Positions 53,946 to 62,337 of a stretch of DNA of 64,000 nt are shown piece after piece. Below the pieces are notes generated by a model, which was not told where the DNA came from, made no database searches, and was given only the letters and a program-made list of their open reading frames with translations. Each line of letters opens with the position of its first letter. The stretch's first letter is position 1. Source of the DNA: an uncultured Bacteroidia bacterium (GTDB lineage: Bacteria > Bacteroidota > Bacteroidia > Bacteroidales > ML635J-15); assembly GCA_902791865.1 (NCBI GenBank), contig CADAXK010000017.1:1-64000 (forward strand), read 5' to 3'. A program made the translations under genes and the position numbers.

Positions 53946-55085
53946 ATGATACAGAACCCATTCATAACAAGCGGAGAAATTCCAGAACAGTATTTCTGTG
54001 ACCGTGATGCCGAGACTAAGAAACTTATTTCTATGCTTACAACTGGCAGCAATGTCTGTCTTGTTGCACCTCGCCGTATTGGGAAATCCAAACTTATAAA
54101 GCATCTGTTTGCTCAACCAGAAATGGAGAAGTACTACACAATTTATATCGATCTTTTCCACACTAGCAGTCTGCGCGAACTTGTACAAACCTTTGGAACT
54201 GCTGTGGTTTCGGTATTGCAAACCAAGGGCGAGAAGACTCTCGCGAAGATTCTGTCGGGACTTCGCTCCATTGGCTTCAAATTGTCGTCGGACCCAATCA
54301 CAGGCGTGCCAACCTTAGGCGTAGAACTGGGCGACATTCAATCGCCGGAACTGTCGGTCAACGAAATTTTTGATATGCTCGAGAAAGCCGATAAGCCTTG
54401 CATCGTGGCATTCGACGAGTTCCAGCAGATTGTAAATTATCCGGAAAAAAATGTCGAGGCGCTGCTTCGTGGTAGGATTCAACATCTTGCAAATTGTAAT
54501 TTCATTTTCTGCGGAAGCCAGCGCCATCTGATTGCGGAAATGTTTATGTCGTCGAAACGGCCTTTCTATGCAAGTACCGAAATGATGGGACTCAAGCCAA
54601 TTCCGCAGGACACATATACCGAATTTGTAAAAAGAATGCTTGAACAGTTCGGCAAGACCTTGCAGGATGGTACAGTAGAATACGTATATGGACTTGCACA
54701 AGGTAACACTGCATTTATGCAGCGAATCTTCCATTTTGCCTTCAATAGGATTGGCAAGGGAGAGGAATGTACGCAGACGGTTGTAAAATTGGCTTTTGCC
54801 GATATGCTTGATGCAGCCGAAGATGTTTACCAGCCGTTGTTGTCGCGACTTCCCGAACATCAGAAGATGCTGTTGTATGCAATTGCGAAAGTCGGCAGGG
54901 CGCAAAAGATTATGAGCGGTTCGTTTATCCGTGCCAATTCGCTGAAATCGAGCAGTTCTGTGCAGGCTGCATTAAAGAAATTGCTTGAAATGGATTTGCT
55001 GTCAGTCGAAAATGGCGAATATTTTGTTACGGATATGCTGTTACAGTATTATTTGCAAGGGATGATGGGGATGCCAATGGAATAA
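53946..55085 (+). CDS. AAA+ ATPase of the archaeal ATPase / STAND-like group
   Basis: The 379-residue protein has a Walker A motif APRRIGKSKL (about 39-48), a Walker B motif CIVAFDEFQQI (about 154-164) and a sensor-type CGSQRHL. It ends in a winged-helix-like C-terminal part (about 310-375). It matches the PF01637 type ATPases common in prokaryotic accessory regions, whose partner is usually unknown. Their roles may include defence or regulation. It has no neighbour in the same operon and is bracketed by repeat D copies 1 and 2, as if it were a cassette. Confidence 0.8.
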   Translation: MIQNPFITSGEIPEQYFCDRDAETKKLISMLTTGSNVCLVAPRRIGKSKLIKHLFAQPEMEKYYTIYIDLFHTSSLRELVQTFGTAVVSVLQTKGEKTLAKILSGLRSIGFKLSSDPITGVPTLGVELGDIQSPELSVNEIFDMLEKADKPCIVAFDEFQQIVNYPEKNVEALLRGRIQHLANCNFIFCGSQRHLIAEMFMSSKRPFYASTEMMGLKPIPQDTYTEFVKRMLEQFGKTLQDGTVEYVYGLAQGNTAFMQRIFHFAFNRIGKGEECTQTVVKLAFADMLDAAEDVYQPLLSRLPEHQKMLLYAIAKVGRAQKIMSGSFIRANSLKSSSSVQAALKKLLEMDLLSVENGEYFVTDMLLQYYLQGMMGMPME

Positions 55086-55120
55086 TTATTCAATTTGCAT
55101 TATTCGAAATGAATAATTAG
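55085..55120. repeat. repeat family D, copy 2
   Basis: ATTATTCAATTTGCATTATT then CGAAATGAATAATTAG, one base different from copy 1. It begins at the last base of the ATPase stop codon. Confidence 0.8.
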
Positions 55121-55134
55121 TGTAACATACTAAT

Positions 55135-56115
55135 TTACAAATTGTTCTTGTTGATAAGATTTACAACGACTTTTACCATTATGTCCTTTTCTTCCGTCTT
55201 GCTTTCTGCAATCATAAGCGTAAGGGCTACAAGTGTATTGTCTGCAATGCGCTTGCTTCCATCTGGATTGTAAAGTATATGGTTGCCATTGAGAAACCAT
55301 AGGAACAAAGTGGCTGCAATACGTTTGTTGCCATCGCTAAACGAATGGTTTTTGGTAACCAAATACAGCAGCATTGCCGCCTTTTCCTCTACCGACGGGT
55401 ATAAATCTTCGCCATCGAAAGTCTGGTAAATCTGACCGATGGAACTTTTGAACGAACCGTCCTTTTCGTTGCCGAACAATGCCGAATGTCCAAATTTCTG
55501 CTTCAGCATGTTGATTTCTCTCATCGCATTTTCGTAGGTGGCGTGAAATGGCTCGTCGGTTGTTGTCTTTTCTATGTTCAATCGCTGGTAGTCGTAGTTG
55601 TCAAGAGTGTCGAGAGCGTATGTGTAATCTACTACCACATTTAGTAAGTCCTGACTTTCAACGGTGTTGGCAATCTCTTTGCTCTGTAGGGTTCGTCCTA
55701 CAACTTGCACCAATTGTCGCAGTTCTGAAATCTGCTCTTGACGAATGTGCTCGTTAACTGCATAGCCTTTAATGAGATACTGCTTCAATACACGATTAGA
55801 CCATTGACGGAATTGGACGCCACGCTGGCTCTTTACACGATAACCGACAGAAATGATTACATCAAGGTTATATAACGTTGTTTCATAACGCTGTAGCCCT
55901 TCATTACCCATATGTGCAAATTTTGCACATGTGCTATTTTCGTCAAGTTCCCCTTCTTTATAGACATTATGAATATGCTTGCCAATAACAGTTCTATCCT
56001 TTTGAAATAATTCTGCCATTTGAGCTTGAGTCAGCCATACTGTTTCATCTTCAAATCTGACATCCAATTGTGTCTGTCCATCGGCTGTTTGATATATTAT
56101 TATCTTGTCTTCCAT
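55135..56115 (-). CDS. RhuM-family protein fused to a Fic/Doc domain
   Basis: The 326-residue protein has an N-terminal RhuM/virulence-type domain (about 1-125, with DETVWLTQAQMAELFQKDRTVIGKHI and YRVKSQRGVQFRQWS) and a C-terminal Doc-like Fic fold. The Doc motif HSFSDGNKRIAAT lies near residues 260-272 (HxFxDGNKR), as used for phosphorylation or AMPylation of a target. Fusions of RhuM and Doc occur widely in accessory regions as toxin-like modules. No Phd-type antitoxin gene is adjacent. A minus-strand -7 element TAAATTTG (56124-56131) precedes it. It is bracketed by repeat D copies 2 and 3. Confidence 0.85.
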   Translation of the reverse strand: MEDKIIIYQTADGQTQLDVRFEDETVWLTQAQMAELFQKDRTVIGKHIHNVYKEGELDENSTCAKFAHMGNEGLQRYETTLYNLDVIISVGYRVKSQRGVQFRQWSNRVLKQYLIKGYAVNEHIRQEQISELRQLVQVVGRTLQSKEIANTVESQDLLNVVVDYTYALDTLDNYDYQRLNIEKTTTDEPFHATYENAMREINMLKQKFGHSALFGNEKDGSFKSSIGQIYQTFDGEDLYPSVEEKAAMLLYLVTKNHSFSDGNKRIAATLFLWFLNGNHILYNPDGSKRIADNTLVALTLMIAESKTEEKDIMVKVVVNLINKNNL

Positions 56116-56123
56116 ATAGTTAG

Positions 56124-56131
56124 CAAATTTA
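56124..56131 (-). promoter_or_regulatory. -7 promoter element for the rhuM-doc gene
   Basis: The minus strand reads TAAATTTG, 8 bases before the ATG at 56115. Confidence 0.45.
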
Positions 56132-56227
56132 AAAATCTGACTATAAAATTACAAAAAAATCCGATTTTGACAAAAATTAATCATTGAAAATTGGCGTAAT
56201 AGACGAAAAAAGATGATAAAAAATTCC

Positions 56228-56262
56228 ATTATTCAATTTGCATTATTCAAAATGAATAATTT
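56228..56262. repeat. repeat family D, copy 3
   Basis: ATTATTCAATTTGCATTATT then CAAAATGAATAATTT, same orientation as copies 1 and 2. It marks the outer edge of the rhuM-doc gene. Confidence 0.78.
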
Positions 56263-56321
56263 GCATATTGCACTAATCCACAACACATTATACGCACCTA
56301 CTACATCGGAAATATTTCAAG

Positions 56322-56346
56322 ACGTTGCACGCAACGTCTCTACAAT
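56322..56346. repeat. REP-like palindrome (family A), copy 3
   Basis: AGACGTTGCA followed by CGCAACGTCT pairs at 9 of 10, and the right side continues CTACA as in the other copies. Confidence 0.65.
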
Positions 56347-56515
56347 TGAATCTTCAAACGGCATTAGCCATTGAAACGTGAAACATTCAAACAGCGAAGC
56401 GAGAACGGCAAAGCCCTCAACGAAGTTAAACGGCGAAGCCACAGAAACCTAGAAACAATTAGAAACGCCACAGGCATTGAAACTTGAAACTTTTAACTTT
56501 AAACTGGCTTTAGCC

Positions 56516-58573
56516 TTACCCTTTCTTCTCGTTCAGCTTCTTCAGCACCTCGGTCTGTATGTTCGACGGCATTTCCATATACTGGTAGAATTCCATCGAG
56601 TAGTTGGCACGGCCAGAGGTTATGTTGCGCAACTGGGTGGCATAGCCGAACATCTCCATCAGCGGCACAAGTCCGACAATCTTCTGCGATCCCTTGCGGT
56701 AACGCCTCATAGCCTCAATCTTTCCGCGACGGCGGTTCAAGTTGCCAACAACATCGCCAATGTAGTCGTCGGGAGTGTTGACCTCTATCTTCATCACTGG
56801 CTCAAGCAGAATAGGACTTGCCTTCATAAAACCGCTCTTGAAGCACAATTCGGCACAAAGCTGGAATGCCATATCGGACGAATCAACCGGGTGATACGAA
56901 CCATCGAGCAACGTAACCTTGACATCAACAACCGGGAATCCCGACAAGATACCGCGTTCCATAATATTGCATACGCCCTTGTCAACAGACGGAATGTACT
57001 CGCCAGGAATGTTGCCGCCCTTAACCACATCAACAAATTCGTAGCCCTTGCCCGGATTCGGCTCCATACGCATAATCGTATGTGCATACTGTCCGTGACC
57101 GCCGGTCTGCTTGACATGCTTGTACATGGTCTCCACAGGTGCGGTAATGGTTTCCCTGAATGCAACTGCAGGCTCGCCAACCTCCACCGGAACCTTGAAC
57201 TCGGTGCGAAGGCGGTCAACCATAATCTCAAGATGCAACTCGCCCATACCCGAAATTACCGTTTCCTCGGTTTCCTCGTTGTACTTTGCGTGGAACGACG
57301 GGTCTTCGTTAACCAAGCGCCCAAGAGCCTCGCTCAGCTTGTCCTTGTCCTTCTGGTTGGCAGGCTGAATCTTGAGCTGGATTACTGGCTCGGGGATATG
57401 TATAGATTCAAGGTAAAGCGGGAATTCTTGGTCGCAAAGGGTATCGCCGGTCTTTGTGTATTTCATGCCGACCAATGCGACGATTTCGCCAGCACCAGCC
57501 TCGGTAATTTCCTGACGTTCCTTAGCCTTGATGCGGAAAATACGGCCAATGCGTTCGGGCTTGCGCTTCGATGAGTTGTAAACCGACATTCCGCTTGTGA
57601 GCTTACCTGAGAAAATTCTTATAAAAGTCTGCTGGCCTACATACGGGTCGTTTATCAACTTGAAAGCCAATGCCGAGAACTTTTCGCTGTCGAAAGGCTT
57701 GCGGCTGTGAGTCTTTTCGCTGTCGTGCAAATCGGTGCCGATTACCGAACCGACATCAATAGGCGACGGCAAATAATCGACAACTGCATCAAGCAAAAGC
57801 TGGATGCCGATATTCTTGTATGCTGCACCGCAGAAAACAGGCGTAATCAAAAGTTTCAAGGTCTGCTCGCGAATTGCCTTCTTCAGTTTTTCTTCAGGAA
57901 TTTCCTTGCCGTCGAAATACATTTCCATGATTTCGTTGTCGCCATCGGCAAGTTTTTCAATCATAAAGGTGCGTGCTTCTTCGACCTGTGCGGCATATTC
58001 GGCTGGAATAGGATTCTCAAAGCGCTTGCCATCGGCAAAGGTATATGCAATGTTGCGAACGATGTCGATAACTCCGACAAAGGAATCTTCGGCACCCATA
58101 GGTACTTGCAGCGGCAGGGCGTTAGCATCGAGATACTTGTTCATCTGCATGACAACTTCGCTAAAGTTTGCGCCTGTGCGGTCCATCTTGTTGACGAAAG
58201 CGATGCGCGGTACACGGTAGCGCTCTGCCTGATTCCATACGGTTTCGCTCTGCGGCTCAACACCACCGACAGCACAGAAAACCGCAATCATTCCGTCGAT
58301 TACGCGCAGAGAACGCTCTACCTCAACAGTAAAATCAACATGCCCCGGAGTATCGATAAGGTTTATCTGGTGATTGTTCCATGTGCAGGTAATTGCTGCG
58401 GATGCGATTGTGATACCACGCTCCTGCTCCTGCTTCATGAAGTCCATCGTAGCCTGACCATCGTGAGTTTCACCAAGCTTGCGGTTCACGCCAGTGAAAT
58501 AAAGTATTCGTTCCGATACCGTTGTCTTTCCAGCGTCGATATGCGCTGCTATTCCTATGTTTCTTAATTCCAT
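56516..58573 (-). CDS. fusA: translation elongation factor G
   Basis: EF-G catalyses ribosomal translocation using GTP. The 685-residue protein has the G1 motif AHIDAGKTT (residues 10-18), switch [16 protein letters not shown] (74-78) with the catalytic His, and NKMD (about 128-131), then domains II-V ending KKLNEKKG. It is not in a str operon here: rpsL, rpsG and tuf are absent. The genome may therefore hold a second EF-G, and this may be the paralogue. I chose ATG 58573, the normal EF-G start. Confidence 0.93.
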   Translation of the reverse strand: MELRNIGIAAHIDAGKTTVSERILYFTGVNRKLGETHDGQATMDFMKQEQERGITIASAAITCTWNNHQINLIDTPGHVDFTVEVERSLRVIDGMIAVFCAVGGVEPQSETVWNQAERYRVPRIAFVNKMDRTGANFSEVVMQMNKYLDANALPLQVPMGAEDSFVGVIDIVRNIAYTFADGKRFENPIPAEYAAQVEEARTFMIEKLADGDNEIMEMYFDGKEIPEEKLKKAIREQTLKLLITPVFCGAAYKNIGIQLLLDAVVDYLPSPIDVGSVIGTDLHDSEKTHSRKPFDSEKFSALAFKLINDPYVGQQTFIRIFSGKLTSGMSVYNSSKRKPERIGRIFRIKAKERQEITEAGAGEIVALVGMKYTKTGDTLCDQEFPLYLESIHIPEPVIQLKIQPANQKDKDKLSEALGRLVNEDPSFHAKYNEETEETVISGMGELHLEIMVDRLRTEFKVPVEVGEPAVAFRETITAPVETMYKHVKQTGGHGQYAHTIMRMEPNPGKGYEFVDVVKGGNIPGEYIPSVDKGVCNIMERGILSGFPVVDVKVTLLDGSYHPVDSSDMAFQLCAELCFKSGFMKASPILLEPVMKIEVNTPDDYIGDVVGNLNRRRGKIEAMRRYRKGSQKIVGLVPLMEMFGYATQLRNITSGRANYSMEFYQYMEMPSNIQTEVLKKLNEKKG

Positions 58574-58605
58574 TATTTTAATTTGAAGGTTACAACAAAA
58601 ATTTA

Positions 58606-58623
58606 GCATCCCGCTACGGGTGC
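58606..58623. repeat. small hairpin upstream of fusA
   Basis: GCATCCCG and CGGGTGC pair around CTA, 33 bases before the fusA start. A similar CCGCTAGGGG core occurs in the hairpin at 30422-30442. It could be another small repeat family or a leader structure. Confidence 0.5.
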
Positions 58624-58658
58624 GACAATAATTATATGATATAGTTGAAATGCTTGTG

Positions 58659-58895
58659 TTATTCCATCAACTTTTTCTTCATCTCCTCGAATTCCTTCTC
58701 GGTAATAATGCCTTCCTCCTTAAGGTTCTGCAATTTGAGAAGTTCATCGGCAACTGAATAGTTGGTACGCTCCTTTGTACGCTGTATAGGAGTTGATTTT
58801 TCTTCCTTGTTGTTCATCTTTATAGCCTTGACAACATAAATAACAATTACAACAACAAGAGCAAATATTACCAGTAAAAATATGATTCGTGCCAT
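58659..58895 (-). CDS. SHOCT-domain membrane protein
   Basis: The 78-residue protein has one N-terminal membrane helix (residues 4-25, [22 protein letters not shown]) and a C-terminal SHOCT motif: [26 protein letters not shown], the short helix pair that ends many bacterial membrane proteins. Oligomerisation is its suggested role. A promoter element TACTTTTG lies on the minus strand at 58916-58923. Confidence 0.85.
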   Translation of the reverse strand: MARIIFLLVIFALVVVIVIYVVKAIKMNNKEEKSTPIQRTKERTNYSVADELLKLQNLKEEGIITEKEFEEMKKKLME

Positions 58896-58915
58896 AGTTC
58901 CTTAAAATTTGAGCG

Positions 58916-58923
58916 CAAAAGTA
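58916..58923 (-). promoter_or_regulatory. -7 promoter element for the SHOCT gene
   Basis: The minus strand reads TACTTTTG 20 bases before the ATG. Confidence 0.5.
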
Positions 58924-58984
58924 ATATAAATTTCCCGACTAGCAAGTTTTATAAGGTCAGCGAAATAAAATCGGAATAGACATA

Positions 58985-59566
58985 TCAAAATTCATATTTG
59001 ATACCAATGTATTCGCTTAAATTGACTCTTTCCAATATTAGAAAGAAGCCATCATACGACCCGAATCCAGTTCCTGCATATATATGCAAGTTAGGAATTG
59101 CTTCGTAATCAACGCCGAATGATGCCGTATTGTTTACCATGATTTCGGTTTTCGTTACGCCACCCGGCAATCCAAGCTGATAATGACAGTATTCAACCCA
59201 AAAGATTGAGAAATGGAACTGCCCAAAAATCCTGAAGTTCCGCAGAAGTTCATTCGAATAATATCTGTAACCGAAATGTAAGCCGAAAGCCTTATTATCG
59301 TATATATCATTCCACATTGGCTTGAGTTGAAAAACATGAGAGAGCAGTGGCCCGATATATATGTTATGATTATTGATTCGGTAAGAGAAAGCAGGTGCGT
59401 GATGCAAAACTCCAATTTTGCTTTCGCTATTTCTTGGGGCTACTTGGAAATCGTAGGAAAGTGTGTATTGAATGCCAAAACTTGATTTTTTTGCTTCCTG
59501 GGAATACAAATTAATAGCCGTAATGACTATTATAAAGAAGAGTAATATTGTTTTGAATTTATGCAT
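58985..59566 (-). CDS. small outer-membrane-type protein of unknown function
   Basis: The 193-residue protein has a signal peptide (residues 1-22) and then strand-rich sequence with many Tyr and Phe (FGIQYTLSYDFQVAPRN; FGLHFGYRYYS; YIGIKYEF at the end), typical of a small beta-barrel. No family is recognised. It follows the lipoprotein gene at 59588 by 21 bases and probably shares its transcript. Confidence 0.6.
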   Translation of the reverse strand: MHKFKTILLFFIIVITAINLYSQEAKKSSFGIQYTLSYDFQVAPRNSESKIGVLHHAPAFSYRINNHNIYIGPLLSHVFQLKPMWNDIYDNKAFGLHFGYRYYSNELLRNFRIFGQFHFSIFWVEYCHYQLGLPGGVTKTEIMVNNTASFGVDYEAIPNLHIYAGTGFGSYDGFFLILERVNLSEYIGIKYEF

Positions 59567-59587
59567 GAATACATCTTCTAATTCGTA

Positions 59588-60163
59588 TTACTCCACCAAT
59601 CTCCAAGTGCAATTGTTCTCCTTGTCGTAAAATTCGGCAAGACCTTTTCCCTTTACGATAACCATATCAGAGAAATCGTCGTATTTATTATTATGCAAAG
59701 CTATTGTATCGCCAAGTTTTTGCTCGTGTCCATAATCATACGGATTTATACCAGAGAAATCGTCTTTATATGATTGGCCTACAACTACAATGTCATTGTC
59801 AAAACTTCTTATGGAAACATCTATATTATTTATTGCTCCAACATCTTGCTTACTCTCTTTTGCATCGAGATAAAAATTTATTTCTATTAGCATTTGCTCT
59901 GAGCCTAAAACTGCTAACATATGAACTCCACATCCACATCTGCAATATCTGCTGAGACTATGAGCTTCGGATTTGTAAAACTCTGTAACGTTTAGTTTTA
60001 TTACAGAATCATTTTCGTTCTTGAAAGAAACAGTGTTGCCTTTTTCGTATGGTGCATATTTGCAGAGCCATTCGGGAAAAGCAGAGCAATGAACCCTGCA
60101 TGACTGGAACAATAATGCTGAAATAATTAGCAATGCTACTATAATTGCAATATGTCTTTTCAT
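59588..60163 (-). CDS. small Cys-rich lipoprotein of unknown function
   Basis: The 191-residue protein has a lipoprotein signal peptide (ending LFQSC). The mature part contains a tight Cys cluster CRCGCGV at about residues 73-79 and other cysteines, suggesting disulfides or a metal site. No family is recognised. It probably forms an operon with the outer-membrane-type protein downstream. Confidence 0.6.
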   Translation of the reverse strand: MKRHIAIIVALLIISALLFQSCRVHCSAFPEWLCKYAPYEKGNTVSFKNENDSVIKLNVTEFYKSEAHSLSRYCRCGCGVHMLAVLGSEQMLIEINFYLDAKESKQDVGAINNIDVSIRSFDNDIVVVGQSYKDDFSGINPYDYGHEQKLGDTIALHNNKYDDFSDMVIVKGKGLAEFYDKENNCTWRLVE

Positions 60164-60310
60164 AACTTTAAGAGTTTAAAGTGTTAATGTATTTGATTGT
60201 CATACTATGCAAAATTCGTTGCAAGTTTAGGAAAATATCTTAAATATGCAAAAGTCTATTATCAAAAAGAATGATTTTTCTCATCGGCAATTCCCTCATA
60301 AGTTTTGCTT

Positions 60311-61072
60311 CTACAGCGAAAAGCCATCGGCATCGCTCCAAGCAGGGAATTTCTCACGGAACTGACGTAAGGCCTCAATGTCAAGTTTTTCTGTAAGGAC
60401 AAATTCCTCGTTGTCGGGACAGCGCCCCACATACTCGCCCTTGAAATCGATTATGCAACTTCCGCCGTCGTAGTGCAAGCCCATGCCGTCGTCGCCAACA
60501 CGGTTAACACCAATCACGTACGCCTGATTCTCAATTGCTCTTGCCTTTAACAAGGTATCAAAAACTTTACGACGGCTGTCGGGCCAGTTTGCAACATAAA
60601 AAATCATGTCGTAGTCGTTGCGGTTGCGGCTCCACACCGGGAAACGCAAATCGTAGCATACCTGAAGCAAAATCCTATATCCCTTGTACTCGACCACCAC
60701 GCGATTTTCGCCCTGCGAAAACATATCGGCTTCGCCGCCAAAGCGGAACAGGTGTCGCTTGTCGTAGCGCAAAATCTCACCGTCTGGTTTCACGAAAAGG
60801 AATGAATTATAATATTTTCCACCATCGTGCAGGATAAGCGACCCGCAAACGGCGGCATCGTACTTTGCAGCCAGCGACTTCATTTCGTCAACTATTTGTC
60901 CATAAATGGTTTCGCCAAGTTCATCGACCTCGTTACAAAAGCCAGTGGCAAACATTTCGGGAAGCACATAGATGTCGGAACCTTGATTCTCGTCGATTCT
61001 GTGAGCGATGGTCTCAAGGTTGGCGTGCTTATCCTTCCAAAGCGTATCTAATTGTAAAAGACTAATTTTCAT
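60311..61072 (-). CDS. nitrilase-superfamily amidase (omega-amidase/YafV-like)
   Basis: The 253-residue cytoplasmic enzyme has the nitrilase triad: E39 in VLPEMFATGF, K105 in YDKRHLF and C139 in LQVCYDLRFP. The RFPVWSRN sequence after the Cys is typical of omega-amidases, which clear alpha-ketoglutaramate in metabolite repair. Other small amides remain possible. ATG 61072 overlaps the end of the acyltransferase gene by 11 bases, so the two are coupled. The longer in-frame start would intrude far into that gene. Confidence 0.85.
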   Translation of the reverse strand: MKISLLQLDTLWKDKHANLETIAHRIDENQGSDIYVLPEMFATGFCNEVDELGETIYGQIVDEMKSLAAKYDAAVCGSLILHDGGKYYNSFLFVKPDGEILRYDKRHLFRFGGEADMFSQGENRVVVEYKGYRILLQVCYDLRFPVWSRNRNDYDMIFYVANWPDSRRKVFDTLLKARAIENQAYVIGVNRVGDDGMGLHYDGGSCIIDFKGEYVGRCPDNEEFVLTEKLDIEALRQFREKFPAWSDADGFSL

Positions 61073-61610
61073 CGGGTGTAGCATCAAAACAACCTTTGTG
61101 GCGACCTTCCATTTGTGCATAAACCGCTTTTGCTCGGTTCATAATCTCCTTGTCGTCGCCCGACATGTCGAGTTCGCACTTAATGCCCATCGAATGTGTC
61201 TTGTAGTCGATAAATCCGCAATACACAGGCACATTGGCGTTCTTGGCCATCTTTATGAAACCGCGCTTCCAGTTTTTCACCTTCTTTCGCGTGCCTTCGG
61301 GACACATCACCAGAATGAAATTGTCGTTTTTCTCGTATGCTTCCACCACCTGACGGATCTGCCCTACCTTCTTGCTACGGTCGATAGGAACGGCACCCAA
61401 AGCACGCAAAATCGGCGACAGCGGCCATTTGAACATTTCGGATTTCATCAGGAACTTTGGCTTGTAACCGCAGCTCGAAAAATATAGTTTGCCATGGATG
61501 AAGTCAATCATGCTGGTGTGCGGAGCCATGATAACCAAAGCTTTGGTCATTTCGGGGGCTTCCACCACATTCCACCCGCGAATAAAGAACCGTGAAAATT
61601 TTCTTCCCAT
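61062..61610 (-). CDS. lysophospholipid acyltransferase (PlsC-type)
   Basis: The 182-residue protein belongs to the 1-acylglycerol-3-phosphate acyltransferase family. The catalytic HxxxxD motif is H31-TSMI-D36, and the second block VPIDRSKKVG and the third block MCPEGTRKK (the acyl-acceptor motif EGTR) follow. It is shorter than PlsC, closer to the small family members of unclear substrate. ATG 61610 starts just before the conserved region. It is coupled to the nitrilase gene. Confidence 0.85.
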   Translation of the reverse strand: MGRKFSRFFIRGWNVVEAPEMTKALVIMAPHTSMIDFIHGKLYFSSCGYKPKFLMKSEMFKWPLSPILRALGAVPIDRSKKVGQIRQVVEAYEKNDNFILVMCPEGTRKKVKNWKRGFIKMAKNANVPVYCGFIDYKTHSMGIKCELDMSGDDKEIMNRAKAVYAQMEGRHKGCFDATPDEN

Positions 61611-61637
61611 TTTCCTTTTGTTTTTATTTGATAATCC

Positions 61638-61665
61638 GTAGCGGCACAATACATTGCGCCGCTAC
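61638..61665. repeat. REP-like palindrome, divergent family A member
   Basis: GTAGCGGCACAATA followed by CATTGCGCCGCTAC, with 12 of 14 positions paired. Size and the GTAG...CTAC ends match family A but the core differs. Confidence 0.6.
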
Positions 61666-61682
61666 AAATTGTCCATTATCAA

Positions 61683-62300
61683 TTATCCATTGTCAATTTT
61701 ATTAATTCCAACCTTGTAATTCTTCGACAGGGCCTCCACCAGCGGAGCTTCCATCGACAGTTTTACCATAAATTCCAAACGGCAATCCTCGGTAAAATAT
61801 TGTGCAACAATCTTTGCATCGAAATCCTTCAAGCATTTCATTACAAAATTTACCTCGTCGTAAGTGAACGACAGAGAATACGATGCATCAATAGTCTCCT
61901 CCACAATCTGTGCATTGTTCAACGCATCTGCGGCAGCTGTGCGGTAGGCGTTTATAAGTCCCGGAATGCCAAGTTTTGTTCCGCCAAAATAGCGCACCAC
62001 GACAATCATCGTATATGTAAGTCCAAACGAACGCAACTGTCCCAGCACAGGCATACCCGAACTATTGGAAGGTTCGCCGTCGTCGCTGCAGCGGTAGTTG
62101 TCTCCATAGTCGCCAAGCACAAAGGCATACACATGATGGCGGGCATCGTAATATTTTTTCTTCACAGCCTGCAGGTTTTCCTTGACCTCGTCTTCGGTAC
62201 GCACCGGAAACGCCAGCGAGATGAACTTGCTGCCCTTCTCGGAATAGAAGCCTTCCGAGTTGGAAACTATGGTCTTATATGTGTCGATAATGTCTGGCAA
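61683..62300 (-). CDS. YigZ/IMPACT-family protein
   Basis: The 205-residue protein has the UPF0029/IMPACT N-terminal domain (SKFISLAFPVRTEDEVKENLQAVKKKYYDARHHVYAFVLG, then SDDGEPSNSSGMPVLGQL and VVRYFGGTKLGIPGLINAYR) and a C-terminal DUF1949-like part. The bacterial members are linked to proline or dipeptide metabolism and translation control, but the activity is not settled. No ATG is available near the start; the likely initiation codon is TTG 62300, just after a minus-strand -7 element TAACTTTG at 62320-62327. Confidence 0.85.
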   Translation of the reverse strand: MPDIIDTYKTIVSNSEGFYSEKGSKFISLAFPVRTEDEVKENLQAVKKKYYDARHHVYAFVLGDYGDNYRCSDDGEPSNSSGMPVLGQLRSFGLTYTMIVVVRYFGGTKLGIPGLINAYRTAAADALNNAQIVEETIDASYSLSFTYDEVNFVMKCLKDFDAKIVAQYFTEDCRLEFMVKLSMEAPLVEALSKNYKVGINKIDNG

Positions 62301-62319
62301 AGCTGAAAATATTTTTATG

Positions 62320-62327
62320 CAAAGTTA
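62320..62327 (-). promoter_or_regulatory. -7 promoter element for the IMPACT gene
   Basis: The minus strand reads TAACTTTG 19 bases before TTG 62300, so the leader is short and no ATG fits between. Confidence 0.55.
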
Positions 62328-62337
62328 GGAAAAAAGC

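Larger units (their letters stand above)
56132..56515. other. non-coding stretch with two repeat elements
   Basis: The gap to the fusA gene holds repeat D copy 3 (56228-56262), a REP-like element of family A (56322-56346), and degenerate sequence with repeated GAAGC and GAAAC words at 56350-56515. I see no gene. Confidence 0.6.
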
